Shown: in pieces, positions 39,356-50,286 of the stretch | Numbering within the stretch: the first letter of the stretch is position 1 | How the letters are laid out: the number at the start of each line of letters is the position of its first letter | Assembly: GCA_018806915.1 (NCBI GenBank) | Contig: JAGKQI010000081.1 | Span: forward strand, 806,001 to 870,000 | Source: Phytophthora colocasiae | Taxonomy: Eukaryota > Oomycota > Peronosporomycetes > Peronosporales > Peronosporaceae | Direction of reading: 5' to 3' | Length of the DNA: 64,000 nucleotides | Notes under the pieces: model-generated | What the model was told of the DNA's origin: nothing | Seen by the model: the letters and a program-made list of their open reading frames with translations, nothing else | Databases searched by the model: none | Program-made: the position numbers and the translations under genes

Positions 39356-42300
39356 ATGGCGTCTTCCCCGCCTTCTTGGCGACGAGATCCTCAGTTCCTG
39401 GGCGCCGACCAGTTCGACGAGCTTCCAGTGAGCCAACGGAGCTTGGGGGCCAGCGACAGAGGCAATCGACGACGACGTAGAGACACGAGCGCAGAGCCAG
39501 AGACGCTCTCCAGAGTCGAATTCCGACGTCGAGCAGCTTCGGAATCCGTTCTACCGGACTCGGTCGATACAAAAGGGCAGCGACAGTCAGTTACGAAGGA
39601 ACGTTGTGCGGTTTTCGAAGACTTGACGCGGTTAGCGGACAACAACGAACCTGTGCACTTCGATACGTTCCGACAGAGTTCGGTACGACGGAACAGCAGA
39701 GTCACTGAAGCTCTATATGACGGAGAGGAGGAAGAGGATGATGATGAAGAGGAGACTACCGCACTGGATACCGAGTTGTTGGAGGCCTATTTAGCCTACT
39801 GCAAGTCCATCGGACATGAACCCAACATCCAGATTCACTCGGAGGGCATTTCAGAGGACAAGGAGGACGAACAGGGTGAAGCTAGTAAAGTTGCAGCAGC
39901 GTACGTCGGTGAACGGCAATTTCTACCAGAGCATAAACACTTCTGGACGGATTTTATAGGCACGAGATACAGCAAACGAAGGGGTTGTGTGCAGTTCTGG
40001 GCGTGGCTCGGCATTGGCGTGGGTGTCGTCATTTGGTTAGGATTCTCGTTGTCGTCACTGCATCTGAATGAGGTTCTTCATTTGGATGCTTTTACTGTAC
40101 AAAATGTGCAGGTTACGCAGGATTACACGTACTTGCATTTCCTGGAAGAGGTGGATTTCCACCTCACGTACACTATCGAGACGCCGAGTCCAGACACTTT
40201 GAGCGCCAGTGCGAACCCCAATTCAACACTTTTTAATGCACTGTTGCTGAACGAAGATGAGTACGAGCACTACGTGGAAGGAGAACCGTTTGAGTACGTA
40301 GAAGAAGGCTCGACGCTACGAACGACCTATGCTTATTTACCTCGCACTTACATCGACAATACGATCAAGGAGACCATGTACTTCGTCATTCAGCCATGCT
40401 TTCTCGAACGGGATCCTACCGGTGACTACTGTCAAACGTCCCAGCTACCGTCGAGTGTGGATTCTGAAGAGAAAATTTACGATCTGGACAAAGAGAAGAA
40501 AATGAGGGAAGAAGCCGTGTGGCAGCACTTCAACGTCACGTATATCTCGGTGAACCCGATGCCCGTGGCGTGCAGTTCCTCTGGGATTGTCGGTGGAGCG
40601 TATTTGCTGCTTTTCTTGCCGTACCTGATCATCACTCTGTTTGGACTACGAGTATTCCAGATGATCACACATTGCGAAAGCTTTCAAAAGAATATTGAGC
40701 GGATATATGCACGGGAGTTGAGTGTACCAGAAGGAGAAGTGGACTACTGGCAACCAATGCCATGGGATCGTAAAGTCCCCAAGACGAGGTTATGTGGCCC
40801 ATGCTGTTGGAAAAAGTTCCGTCGGCCTTTTGAGCCTTTTTACACATGGTGGCGTCACGAGAATTATTTCACGTGGGTCTTTTGTCCCTACAGGAACGAA
40901 CAATTATCACGTGGAGAACGGGCTTTGATTGTGGTGTGTTCGCTCTACATCACATTCTACGTGCTGTTTATCATCGTGATGTTGCGAGATTCGTGGGGTG
41001 CAGACATTACGATCTTCACGTCAGTGGTGATGTACGCCATTCTCGTTTCAGTTTTACCATCTGCGGGCAAAGCCATTTTCAAGGAGTTGTTCAAGCTGAT
41101 TTTCCGTCAGAGACGCAAATATTTCCGTGCCAAGGCCGCTGGTGGTGATCTGAGTGGATTTTCGTTCCGGTTAGCGTTTATCTTGCAGGTACTCGTTGTA
41201 GTTCTACTTACCTTGGCTCAAGGACCAATCTTCTACATCTGGGCATTCCGCAGTTGCCTCTTTTTGAAGCAGTTCATTTACTACGGTGTTCTGGCAGCTA
41301 TTGCTCGGATGTCACTCATGGGGCTGGTGCAAGACTATGCGTGGTACTTGATCATCAAGATGTGGGGATGGAAAGATCTGTGTCCTTACTGCACGGAGCG
41401 CATAAAACACTGCGACTGCTTCAACGATGAAGTTCTGGTGCTTGCTGTTCAGCACGTTGGGCCTAAATGGGAGCTCATTCGAGTTCTCGATGAGCTTCTG
41501 GCGAAACAGAACAACTATGAGCCACAGTTCAAGCTCTATACGTCGGAGCAGTTGCGCGAGCGTTGGGATGTCATTGTGGAACGAGCCGAAGCGCACATGG
41601 AGAAGGTCGAGAAACTTCGTGCGTATCGTGAGAAGAAACGCCAGGATGAATTACGTCACGACCGTATTCGACGCAGCTTCACTAGCTTCTTGTCGTTCCA
41701 TGGCACCACACAAGCAGTTCACCCTGGCTCTGAAAACGCTGTTGATGCCACTCAAAAGCGCAGTTCAAGTGTCAGCGATTCTGAAGAAGCTCAGGAGGAA
41801 GACACAGTAATCTCTGAGCAGTTGTGCAATCTACGTGAGAAGAAGATCCTAGCTCTGAACAGTAAGATCCAGCTGGACGAGTTCGAGAAGCACTACGACT
41901 CCAACATCTCGGACGTCTTCCATGCACTTGCTCGGTCCGTGACAAAGCGTCGTCACCATGAAAAGCACGAGCACTCTGAAGAATCTGATCATGAAGACAA
42001 GCGAAGTCCACGAACGTCCCTCACTACTCGACAAAGCAGCAGCGACTCCAGTAGCAGTGATGGAGAAACCATGTGGGTGTTCGATACCCCTGCACAGCGT
42101 CTGGAACGTCGGGAAGAGGAGAAACTGCAGCGCAAACGGGCATTCCGCGTACTGAAAGACTACAATATCGAGACTGTAGGGTCGTCATCAGAACGATCTG
42201 CACCTGCACCTTCCGCTTTGTCTCCATCCGGACCGCCACGTTCAGAACTCAGACGTCAAGACACCAGACGAGCTCCTCTGCTTTCAACACGAAACAAAGC

Positions 42301-42613
42301 TGCTGCACCAAAAGAGGAAGACCTCGTGATATTAATTCCGGACGCAAACAACAAGCGCGACAAGAACAATCGAGATAACTTGGACGCAATGGCGAGTGTT
42401 CAGGTAGATGACGACTATGATGACGAGGACAGCGACTTCCCCAGCGACTTGGAGCGAGGCCAATCGCGATCAGCTTCATCACAGGCAGCTGGAAATCGAG
42501 TCTACGCAGTCACAGAGCGACCCAGAACGCTTTTCCGACGCGTGTCGACGTCTGCTGAAGCATTTGCAGCTTGGGCACTGGACTATGACCCCAAAGCTTC
42601 CAAGCAACTATAA
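39356..42613 (+). CDS. large multi-span membrane protein, paralogue of the gene at 25952-29743
   Basis: A single-exon frame of 1085 residues starting MASSPPSW, with an initiator-like element just upstream. It shares with its paralogue GTRYSKRRGCVQFW, the first span (WLGIGVGVVIWLGFSL), the long loop (LHLDAFTVQNVQ), the span cluster (ALIVVCSLYITFYVLFII onward), Cys pairs LCGPCCWKKF and CPYCTERIKHCDCF, the segment VGPKWELIRVLDELL and the C-terminus AFAAWAL-x-YDP. The N-terminal and C-terminal Ser/Glu-rich regions are shorter and more diverged. It is an integral membrane protein with about six spans; family and substrate are unknown. The two genes point away from each other across the nested transposon, which suggests an inverted duplication. 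Confidence 0.88.
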   Translation: MASSPPSWRRDPQFLGADQFDELPVSQRSLGASDRGNRRRRRDTSAEPETLSRVEFRRRAASESVLPDSVDTKGQRQSVTKERCAVFEDLTRLADNNEPVHFDTFRQSSVRRNSRVTEALYDGEEEEDDDEEETTALDTELLEAYLAYCKSIGHEPNIQIHSEGISEDKEDEQGEASKVAAAYVGERQFLPEHKHFWTDFIGTRYSKRRGCVQFWAWLGIGVGVVIWLGFSLSSLHLNEVLHLDAFTVQNVQVTQDYTYLHFLEEVDFHLTYTIETPSPDTLSASANPNSTLFNALLLNEDEYEHYVEGEPFEYVEEGSTLRTTYAYLPRTYIDNTIKETMYFVIQPCFLERDPTGDYCQTSQLPSSVDSEEKIYDLDKEKKMREEAVWQHFNVTYISVNPMPVACSSSGIVGGAYLLLFLPYLIITLFGLRVFQMITHCESFQKNIERIYARELSVPEGEVDYWQPMPWDRKVPKTRLCGPCCWKKFRRPFEPFYTWWRHENYFTWVFCPYRNEQLSRGERALIVVCSLYITFYVLFIIVMLRDSWGADITIFTSVVMYAILVSVLPSAGKAIFKELFKLIFRQRRKYFRAKAAGGDLSGFSFRLAFILQVLVVVLLTLAQGPIFYIWAFRSCLFLKQFIYYGVLAAIARMSLMGLVQDYAWYLIIKMWGWKDLCPYCTERIKHCDCFNDEVLVLAVQHVGPKWELIRVLDELLAKQNNYEPQFKLYTSEQLRERWDVIVERAEAHMEKVEKLRAYREKKRQDELRHDRIRRSFTSFLSFHGTTQAVHPGSENAVDATQKRSSSVSDSEEAQEEDTVISEQLCNLREKKILALNSKIQLDEFEKHYDSNISDVFHALARSVTKRRHHEKHEHSEESDHEDKRSPRTSLTTRQSSSDSSSSDGETMWVFDTPAQRLERREEEKLQRKRAFRVLKDYNIETVGSSSERSAPAPSALSPSGPPRSELRRQDTRRAPLLSTRNKAAAPKEEDLVILIPDANNKRDKNNRDNLDAMASVQVDDDYDDEDSDFPSDLERGQSRSASSQAAGNRVYAVTERPRTLFRRVSTSAEAFAAWALDYDPKASKQL

Positions 42614-42873
42614 GTTGAAGTGCCATTGTTAAGTGTCACTCATCTGGACATTGAGGTCACTCATCCGAGTATAAACATGCGTAATCAATTTGGATTTCTT
42701 CCCCTAATCGTTTAACAAATCCAACCAATCAGAAGCATTCAACCACGTGTAATAGATAAAACCTGTCATATATCATAAAAAGTTATCTCCTAAAAGAGGT
42801 TTCTCGAACAGAATGTTGGTCGGCGGCCCCTCTCCACAAAACCACAGATAAAACTCGAGCAGATCACTTGAGG

Positions 42874-44304
42874 ATGCAGGCTCTGCGCACCTTATCGACC
42901 TCCGCGCGTACGGCCAGCGGCCTGCGCATGCGCGCCGCACAGGCAGTCACGTCCACGCGCGCCTTCGCTACGGACAAGCGCTACACGCCCGTGAATGACG
43001 TGCCTGCTAGTGTGCTGGAGAACGTCAACTCGGAGACGATCTTCTCCCCAGGTTTCGCTGTACGTGGCGAGCACGCACCAGTGAAGGGCGCCAAGCCGGC
43101 GTATCTGGACGTGCAGGCCACGTCGCCCACGGATCCGCGCGTGCTGGACGCCATGATGCCGTACATGACCTATGCGTACGGCAACCCTCACTCGACCACG
43201 CACGAGTTCGGTTGGGATGCTGACAAAGCCGTGGAACACGCACGTGGCAGCGTGGCCGACCTGATTGGAGCTAATTCTAAGGAAATTATCTTCACGTCGG
43301 GTGCGACGGAGAGCAACAACGCTATTTTGAAGGGTATTGCTCACTTTACCAAGGCGAAGAAGAAACATATCATCACTACGCAGATCGAGCACAAATGTGT
43401 GCTTGACTCGTGCCGTGTGCTGGAGACGGAAGGATTTGATGTCACTTACTTGCCGGTGGGTACCAATGGCCTCGTGGATCTGGAACAGCTCAAGGCTGCC
43501 ATTCGCCCGGACACGGCCCTGGTGTCGATTATTGCCGTGCACAATGAGATCGGTGTGCTTCAGCCACTGAAGGAGATTGGTCAGATCTGTCGTGAACGCA
43601 AGGTTTTCTTCCACACTGACGCAGCTCAGATGCTGGGCAAGCTGCCTATTGACGTGAACGAAATGAACATCGATGTGATGTCCATGTCGGGCCACAAGGT
43701 GTACGGCCCCAAGGGTATCGGCGCCATGTACGTGCGTCGTCGTCCTCGTGTTCGTCTTGAGCCCATCATTTCGGGTGGTGGCCAGGAGCGTGGTCTGCGC
43801 AGTGGCACTCTGGCGGCGCCACTTGTTGTGGGCTTCGGCAAGGCTTGCGAGATTGCTTCGCGTGAAATGGAGAATGACCACCGCTGGGTGAGTCACTTGT
43901 CGGACAAGCTCTACCACGGTATCACCGAGCGCATTGAGCACGTGGTGCTGAACGGCGACCTGGAGAAGCGATACCCGGGTAACATCAACTTGTCGTTTGC
44001 CTACGTGGAGGGCGAGAGTCTGCTAATGGCGCTCAAGAACATCGCAGTGTCCTCGGGCAGCGCGTGTACGAGTGCGTCGCTGGAGCCGTCGTACGTGCTG
44101 CGTGCCATTGGTGTGGGTGAGGACCTGGCACACACGTCCATCCGCTTCGGAATTGGCCGCTTCACGACGGAGGAGGAAATCGACTACGCCGTGGATCTGT
44201 GCGTGCAACACGTCACGCGTCTGCGCGAGATGAGTCCGCTGTGGGAAATGGTGCAGGAAGGCATCGACCCCAACACGATCCAGTGGAGCCAGGACGCGCA
44301 CTAA
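42874..44304 (+). CDS. NFS1: cysteine desulfurase, mitochondrial
   Basis: The first ATG in frame is at 42874 and gives 476 residues. NFS1/IscS takes sulfur from L-cysteine as an enzyme persulfide for Fe-S cluster assembly on the ISCU scaffold, with ISD11 and frataxin; it also supplies tRNA thiolation. The first 35 or so residues are rich in Arg, Ser, Thr and Ala and lack acids, a typical mitochondrial presequence. Seen: [21 protein letters not shown], the cofactor-binding HTDAAQ, the PLP Lys in [12 protein letters not shown], and the mobile catalytic Cys in [19 protein letters not shown]. The C-terminus [20 protein letters not shown] is the eukaryotic NFS1 tail that contacts ISCU. Intact and intronless. 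Confidence 0.97.
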   Translation: MQALRTLSTSARTASGLRMRAAQAVTSTRAFATDKRYTPVNDVPASVLENVNSETIFSPGFAVRGEHAPVKGAKPAYLDVQATSPTDPRVLDAMMPYMTYAYGNPHSTTHEFGWDADKAVEHARGSVADLIGANSKEIIFTSGATESNNAILKGIAHFTKAKKKHIITTQIEHKCVLDSCRVLETEGFDVTYLPVGTNGLVDLEQLKAAIRPDTALVSIIAVHNEIGVLQPLKEIGQICRERKVFFHTDAAQMLGKLPIDVNEMNIDVMSMSGHKVYGPKGIGAMYVRRRPRVRLEPIISGGGQERGLRSGTLAAPLVVGFGKACEIASREMENDHRWVSHLSDKLYHGITERIEHVVLNGDLEKRYPGNINLSFAYVEGESLLMALKNIAVSSGSACTSASLEPSYVLRAIGVGEDLAHTSIRFGIGRFTTEEEIDYAVDLCVQHVTRLREMSPLWEMVQEGIDPNTIQWSQDAH

Positions 44305-45388
44305 GCTGATAGGAGTGTGGCGAGGACAAGGCGAGCTAAGGTTTAGTAGACGCTCGAAGCAGACAGATCATAAACCATTTTGCTAGTTGTCTCACGTTGC
44401 AGTTTTTCACTTGACGTTTTTGTAGCCATTTTCGTTCGTGCAGTCGTTACGCTGTCACAAGTGGAGTTACCTGATCAAGATTTTCGCAGCAAGCAACAAC
44501 ACCAGTTACCGCACTGCCCACCGCAAACATTTGCTTCGAGAACAGACTTCGCCAGGATCTAACCGAACAAACTTCCACTTGGTGCCAGGCGCAGGTGCGA
44601 TACTCTCTCGGTGTTGCTAGCAGCAGTTGTTGCCAACGCCCACGGCGTTACACAATGAAAGCGCCAACAGCAGCCTCTCCACTGCAACCTGTGGCTGGCG
44701 TATTGAAGGCACACATGTATACCATCTATTGCAGAGCATGTAGCGCCGATGACAAGCAAAAAGCTCGCGCACGCAGACGTTGAAGTTCTTTTGCGTTTTT
44801 TTGCCGATTGAGACATACCCAGACTATGGACCACGCTACAGAGCTACAGAGTTCGACTGCGAAGGTATATCTTCTCCAACCTCTGCAGCAAAACAGCTTG
44901 GGCTTGACTTTCCCTTTGCGAGGCAACTTTGACTTGACTGTGCCGGCGCAGTGGCCGGAGCCAAGCTGAACTCGAGGCAAAACTGGGCGGAATCTGGCCA
45001 AACTTTACTCGGTGTTTATGCACGCGTGACACGCCTCGGTGACTTGCTTTTTGTATGGATTCCACCATCCAGTGACAGACGGTGGGACGGGCCTCAGCTG
45101 ACGCGTCATGGAGCTCTGCTTTCCGCTGCCGAGGTTGGCGTCGCCTTTTACGGTGATCGGTAGCCGTGCCTTGCCGCTTGGCTCCGCTTTGCCTCGCTTG
45201 TGGCCGTGTGTGTGTTCTCTCGGTGCAGCGAAAACAGATAAGAAACGCTGCATACACCTCTGAAGAACGGCAACGGTTACGCGAGAACTCAGGGCGCGGC
45301 TCTCCAGGGTTCGCGTTTCATCAACCGCGCAGAATCGACACCTTGGCGAAAAGCAGGTGCTACGGTATTATATATAATAAAGGCAGGT
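44305..45388. other. intergenic, nothing recognised
   Basis: Frames up to 137 codons on the minus strand (44844-45257) are Arg/Gln-rich without recognisable homology and look fortuitous. It ends with TATATAATAAAGGCAGGT next to the MULE end. Confidence 0.45.
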
Positions 45389-45764
45389 GTTGGAGTCCAG
45401 TATTATAGTTACATTATTCAACACAGGATTAATCCTGTATACACATCATCGTATTTAGCATTACGGTCATATGGGGAAGATACAGGAAGATATAAAAAGA
45501 TGAGAAGATATAAACGTGGGGCCAAAACGAATCCAGGATTAATCCTGGACAAGCATGGAATACTCCTGGTCCTGGTCGTTACAAGATTTTGCAGTGACAG
45601 CAGCATGACGGGTCAACAGGAACTATGTGGGGGCGTAGCGTCGTTGGACGTATTGAAGATGTTGTTACTCTGTATAACTTCCCAAACAACAAGCTGAAAT
45701 GCAAAATAACATGTATTGATAAACTTAATGAAAGGATAGCAGCAGAAACCTATCTCCGACGAAG

Positions 45765-46571
45765 TTACTGGGCGGCTTGGGTCGCTGGGAGCTGGTCCTC
45801 TTCCTCGTCCTGGCTTGGGGGTGGAGCCTTGTCCTCGTCGTCGTCACCTGGAGGCGTCGTATCCACTTCGGGTTCATCCGCGAGCAATCTCCCTGTCTTC
45901 AAGAAGTAGAATAACTCGAAGCGACGTCTGGGTAGTGCATTGGCATTCATATCAACTCTCAGCCCACGGAGAGCAAGGCGGATAAACATCCAGCACACAT
46001 AAACACCACAGCTGAACGAATCGAACTGAATGGGGTTATTCTGCGCGATGACCTCGTACTCTTGCAGACCAGTAACCTTTAGACGTGTGGCGATGGTTTG
46101 GCATGTGTTCTTGTATGGTGCTTGACCGAGCGGGTCGTAGAAGTAGATACGCTTTGTCTCAACCTTCACAACGATGCAGCACCAATGCGCGTTCATAAAG
46201 TTGATCGGCAGGAAAACAGTGTCGACACCTTGCTCGGCAATTTGACTCATTAACCTTGCATGCACGGTCGACTCGACAAGACTTTCGTCGGCGGTCCGAG
46301 TTCTCTTCTTCGAAACACTTCCGATGATAAAACCAGCAAATCGAGAATCATTGGTCTTCTGGTACAGACGCTCGCAGCATGCCTGAATCGCAGCATCCGT
46401 TAGCCACGTGGGAGGTGTTGCGCGATACAAAAGAGTGAACTTATATCCGGGATGATTCACCAGTCCCTCTAACGACTTGTATGGGTACGAATTCAAAACA
46501 TCTGCTGCCACGTCTGCAACTAGTCCATGGTATTGGGCAGGAGAGCAGGCATGACCTCTTGTGTAAGCCAA
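45765..46571 (-). CDS. Ulp1/SENP-type (C48) cysteine protease domain of the MULE
   Basis: A 268-residue frame. The catalytic set of C48 peptidases is complete and in order: His in NAHWCCIVV, Asp in YFYDPLG, Gln in IAQNNPIQF and Cys in SFSCGVYVC. This family removes SUMO or related modifiers. Copies carried by MULEs are known from plants. The upstream part (SYPYKSLEGLV) continues from a neighbouring frame (46520-46948) across a one-base shift, so in the intact element this domain was probably fused to or read through from the transposase polyprotein. The acidic Pro/Asp/Glu-rich C-terminus ends at the TIR region. All catalytic residues survive although the fusion frame is broken. Confidence 0.85.
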   Translation of the reverse strand: MAYTRGHACSPAQYHGLVADVAADVLNSYPYKSLEGLVNHPGYKFTLLYRATPPTWLTDAAIQACCERLYQKTNDSRFAGFIIGSVSKKRTRTADESLVESTVHARLMSQIAEQGVDTVFLPINFMNAHWCCIVVKVETKRIYFYDPLGQAPYKNTCQTIATRLKVTGLQEYEVIAQNNPIQFDSFSCGVYVCWMFIRLALRGLRVDMNANALPRRRFELFYFLKTGRLLADEPEVDTTPPGDDDEDKAPPPSQDEEEDQLPATQAAQ

Positions 46572-46985
46572 ATGTGTAACTGGATCCCAAGCTCTACAAA
46601 AACCTTCACATTGTCCACGCGCTTGAAAATCTCTATTTGCTTGCGTGAGAAACTGCCAACATCCTTAATTTGCACGGTATCGATGAGACGGTCGGTCTGG
46701 GAGGCTTGAGATTCAGGGTCGTCCACTGAAATAGCACTCTCCTGCGTATTAGCCACGGGTAATACTGCCAAGCACGCTGCCAAGAGCTTTGGAGGCAACA
46801 GGTAAAACGCATCTCGATTTAACACTGGATTCTTCATTCTCTTGAACTTTGGTTTCTTTGACTCCGCCTCTGCGAACTTAACGAGAATTCCAAACAAACG
46901 ACGTCGACATTCCATGAGACCTGGTCGGTCACGATCCAGAGATTCCAATACTTGTTCAAGCGTAGCGTCCCCCGATTTTTTCCGT
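46520..46985 (-). pseudogene. MULE linker segment between transposase and protease, frameshifted
   Basis: The frame reads SLDRDRPGLMECRRRLFGIL and LPPKLLAACLAVLP and runs into the Ulp1 domain across a shift. At its upstream end it joins the transposase C-terminus across another shift in the A-run near 46978. No known domain was recognised. It is probably a spacer region of the transposon polyprotein. Confidence 0.65.
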
Positions 46986-49481
46986 CCAGACTCGAAGCCT
47001 CAAACCATTTGCGCCCTGTTTTTTCATTCGAAATTGTCTTCTTTTATCGAGCTTTGGTCTTCCCACTTTTCGAGCTTTCGGGTTCAGCTTAATCTTCAAT
47101 GCAGTAGAGTCGGCTTCAGCCTCTTCACCTTCATGCTCATCGAGACCTTCGTTGCCGTGATTAGTACCTTGTGGCGACGTACTCACTTTTGTGCGTTGGC
47201 GCACGTTTCTCCATTGCTGAGTGACAAACTCCAACATAGACTCGAACTCGTCATTATCCTCGATATCTGCTAACTCCGAAGCGATTAAATGAGTTGCTCG
47301 TACAGCTTCAGTGTACCTCTGCGCTTGAGTCCGCGTTCGCTTAACAGCTCCACCAACGGATGCGTCCCCGAAACGTTCGTAACAAAACTGTTTGACTTTG
47401 ACAAGTTCTCTTTGAGGATTCGTCCATCTACAAAGTAAAAAATAAAAATCCTGGTTAATTCCATGAAAAAACCTGGGAAATCCTGGACGAAACAAATAAT
47501 CCTGGAGATCCATTGCAATATTCGAATCTCGTACCTCTCGTCAATCCGTATCCATGGAATGAGTGCGCCCGCAACAGAAATGCTCTTTCGATAGGCGATA
47601 ACGTGGCGGCAAGGTAGCCGCATAGATAGGGAGAAGTCGCATGTACACCGCCAATCATCATCTCGTAATTGATAAGGCTTTAGGCCTTCTTGGACGTGTA
47701 CACAATGTAGATCCTGATCATCACGGACGAAATTATAGTCATCCTCACTGTCTAGAGCGCGAGCGTATTCCTTTTCCACGTGGCCTGCCACATACGGAGT
47801 TGTAAAGCGAAGTACATTAGCCATTTCATCGTCATAATTTGAGTTCACGAACTGCCCAATTCTAGCGTGGCGATATCCATATTCGTTCTCGACGCGACGG
47901 TCAAATGCCACTAATGCCTTAATGCATTGAGACATTGCCATAGATCCATCCACTCCATCTTTTAACTTCCCGAAGAAGCTCTCCAAGCGATTGTTTGTGT
48001 GATTGCTGAAATGGGGAAGTTCAGCCCGGTGATACATAACCCAACGATCTTGGCAATCGTTCCAATTCTTCTCAAAATACGTAAAGAAACCAACGACACC
48101 AATTCTTTCGCATAACCCTTTTAAAGAAACATGTGCAGTCTCGTAGGAATCGCTGGAATCCGCGTAAACCATTCTGTGAATGCACGCGTCAATCTGGCCG
48201 GCGTCGTCCGACGAAATCTTACCGAACTCTGGCTTGGACCGCATTTCTTTGAGATATTTTATCACATGGAAGTGACAAATCAATACGCGAGCTTCAGGAA
48301 AGTGCTCCTCGAGCACACGAATCTCATTCATGTCTTTATCCACAATAATCACTGAAGCAAATTTATCTTGGTAGGATGAGACCTTTTGAAGTGGCTAATT
48401 GCTTTATCCATATGCCAGTCTCCATTCGCTTCCAATAGAGAATGCTGCACGACAGATCCTTCGCCGAACTCGTTCATACACATGAACGTAAGTAGTTGGT
48501 AGTTGTATCTGCAGTAAACATGAAAATAATCCTGTTAAATCCTGAAAAATCCTGGTGAAATTCTGGATGATATAAATGAACGTACCGATTGGTCTTATGA
48601 CTGCAGTCGACGAGAAGAAGTTCACTGAAGCGACTAAAGATCCGGCGCATGTGCGCAGTAGCCAAAGATATAACACCAGTCTCACCAACCGCAGTTTCAG
48701 CTACAGAGGAAATATTCTCCTTGTCAGTTGCGGCAAAGCTTGCCAGTTCGCGCGCAGTGGCTTCATTATCATCACCGCCGACAAGAGAGGCCGAATGAGC
48801 ACGGACCAAGTTATCCACATCAACTTGGAGTACATTTTGGTCGTGCTCCAGTAAATAATCGTAGATTCTGGACCTCTTAGCACCGACAGCCAGCATTCCA
48901 TCCACCCGAGCACTCACTAAAGCGCTATCCACACCACGAGACGACGGATGTGTAGCAAAAGCGCGCGCAGAAACTTGGTGGTTGTGAACGAAATGACCAT
49001 TTTTCACTTCCAACTCCTTTTTCTTGACATTCCACTGCACGACAAACCGAAGCGGACAATCCGTTAGTCGGATGTGTTGACGAGGCCGGCTTCCTTCGCT
49101 CCGAGACTTGCGCTTCCGCCAACCATGCGTACATATGTACGTCCGCTGGTACGGTTCAATCTCGGGTGGAATTAGTTGTGAAGCGTCCGCACCTTTCTTC
49201 GTGCGCAACAATCGCTTGTTTCTCTCCACTCGAGACATAGTCTCTTTCACAGGCAGCACTTGTAACGTGCGCTCACAGTAGCCAGTAAAATAGCTGAGCC
49301 ACGCCTCCCAACTGGCGTGATACACATCAGGACCTTCCACAGCCACCATTACTGCACCATGTGAATCGCGCACCTCCTCTACGGAGTCATCTGAATCATC
49401 ATCTGGTTGCCCGGCATCATCTTCATCGTCACTTTCGCCTAATTCCTCTTCGGAAACATCACCACCGGTCAATTCCTCCAT
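46956..49481 (-). pseudogene. MULE transposase, three exons with a frameshift
   Basis: The first ATG is at 49481 (MEELTGGDVSEEEL). Exon 1 (to 48586) has an acidic N-terminus and a FAR1/WRKY-like zinc region (CTHGW ... LTDCPLRFVVQW ... GHFVHNHQVS), then the start of the DDE core (LLLVDCSHKTNR). Intron 48509-48585 (77 nt) restores YNYQLLTFM. A one-base shift near 48378 separates this from IIVDKDMNEIRVLEEHFP (second Asp region, about 48350). Then come ICHFHVIKYL and NNRLESFFGKLK (Glu region). The SWIM finger CTCDFSLSMRLPCRH lies about 47600-47650. Intron 47428-47534 (107 nt) joins RWTNPQRELV. An AT-hook (KVGRPKLDKRR) is near the end. This is the build of active MULE transposases; the frameshift suggests an inactive copy. 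Confidence 0.85.
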
Positions 49482-49801
49482 TGTTTCATACACTACGCGC
49501 ACAGTAACCACGTATTAGCCACCTCTATCCTCTAAATCAATTGTATCGCAAATGAACTCTGCACGCACCATCGCTAGTCGCACCAGGAGCGTCTGCTGCA
49601 CGTCCGCTCCGCGTAGTCATGCCCATCGCACTGCGCCGTGGCCTCTCGTCCTCGCGGTCAAAGCTGAAATGGTTAGAAAAACTACTTCGGAAATAAACGA
49701 AAGAAAACTACTTCGGAAAAAAACGAATATTACGTAAAAATCCTGGATGTATACAGGACAGAATCGTGAGTGTTTCCAGAATTATAATACTGGACTCCAA
49801 C

Positions 49802-50286
49802 GGTTGCGTATAATAAAAGGCAACGCCGCTGCCAGAAGATCACCATTATACTGTAGCAGCAAGCAAGCAACAAGCGCTTCGCTTGTCAGCGCATGTGGTT
49901 GCACTGCGTCACAAGAATCCACGCTCTTCCGACGTCTGGTGCAACCGGACAACACGCGGGCATCGGGAGCTGAGCCAGATGCCGCAAAGCCTGAGTATTT
50001 TGAATTCATTTAATTCAGTAGAATCACTTGTTGCTCGAGAATCTGTAGAGCACAGACCGTGCACTGACTTACTGGATTAACGTCATTGCATGCCAGCCGT
50101 TACGGGCCAAAAGTTATTTTTACCTTCGATAAAATTCCGCTTGCCGGACTGGCTTTCTTGACGTCACCATACAAACATCAAGTACAAGGCAAAGACCAGC
50201 ACAAAAGGCAGGCGCGCTCTTGCAGCGTGCCTGCCATTCCTGAAAAAGCCAAGCGCAGCTCAAGCAAGCAAAACTTCAGTACAAAA
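49802..50286. other. intergenic, nothing recognised
   Basis: The frame preceding the 50287 gene is open but has no ATG. It may be 5' UTR. No other features are supported. Confidence 0.5.

Larger units (their letters stand above)
45389..49801 (-). mobile_element. Mutator-like element (MULE) with transposase and Ulp1 protease
   Basis: A perfect 19-bp terminal inverted repeat, GTTGGAGTCCAGTATTATA at 45389-45407 and its complement at 49783-49801, encloses 4.4 kb. TCCTGTATACA is also shared further in on both sides. The genes run on the minus strand: transposase with zinc finger, DDE core, SWIM finger and AT-hook, then a downstream conserved segment and a Ulp1-type protease. I could not find a clean 8-11-bp target duplication; a near-repeat TATAATAAA(A)GGCA lies close to both ends but offset. 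Several frameshifts are present. Confidence 0.85.

Noticed and set aside
42892..43941. 349-codon frame on the minus strand opposite NFS1
   Set aside because: Shadow frame of a GC-rich, strongly conserved gene. It is His/Arg-rich with no homology.
44844..45257. 137-codon minus-strand frame between NFS1 and the MULE
   Set aside because: Arg/Gln-rich, overlaps frames on the other strand, and has no recognisable homology or promoter-like element.
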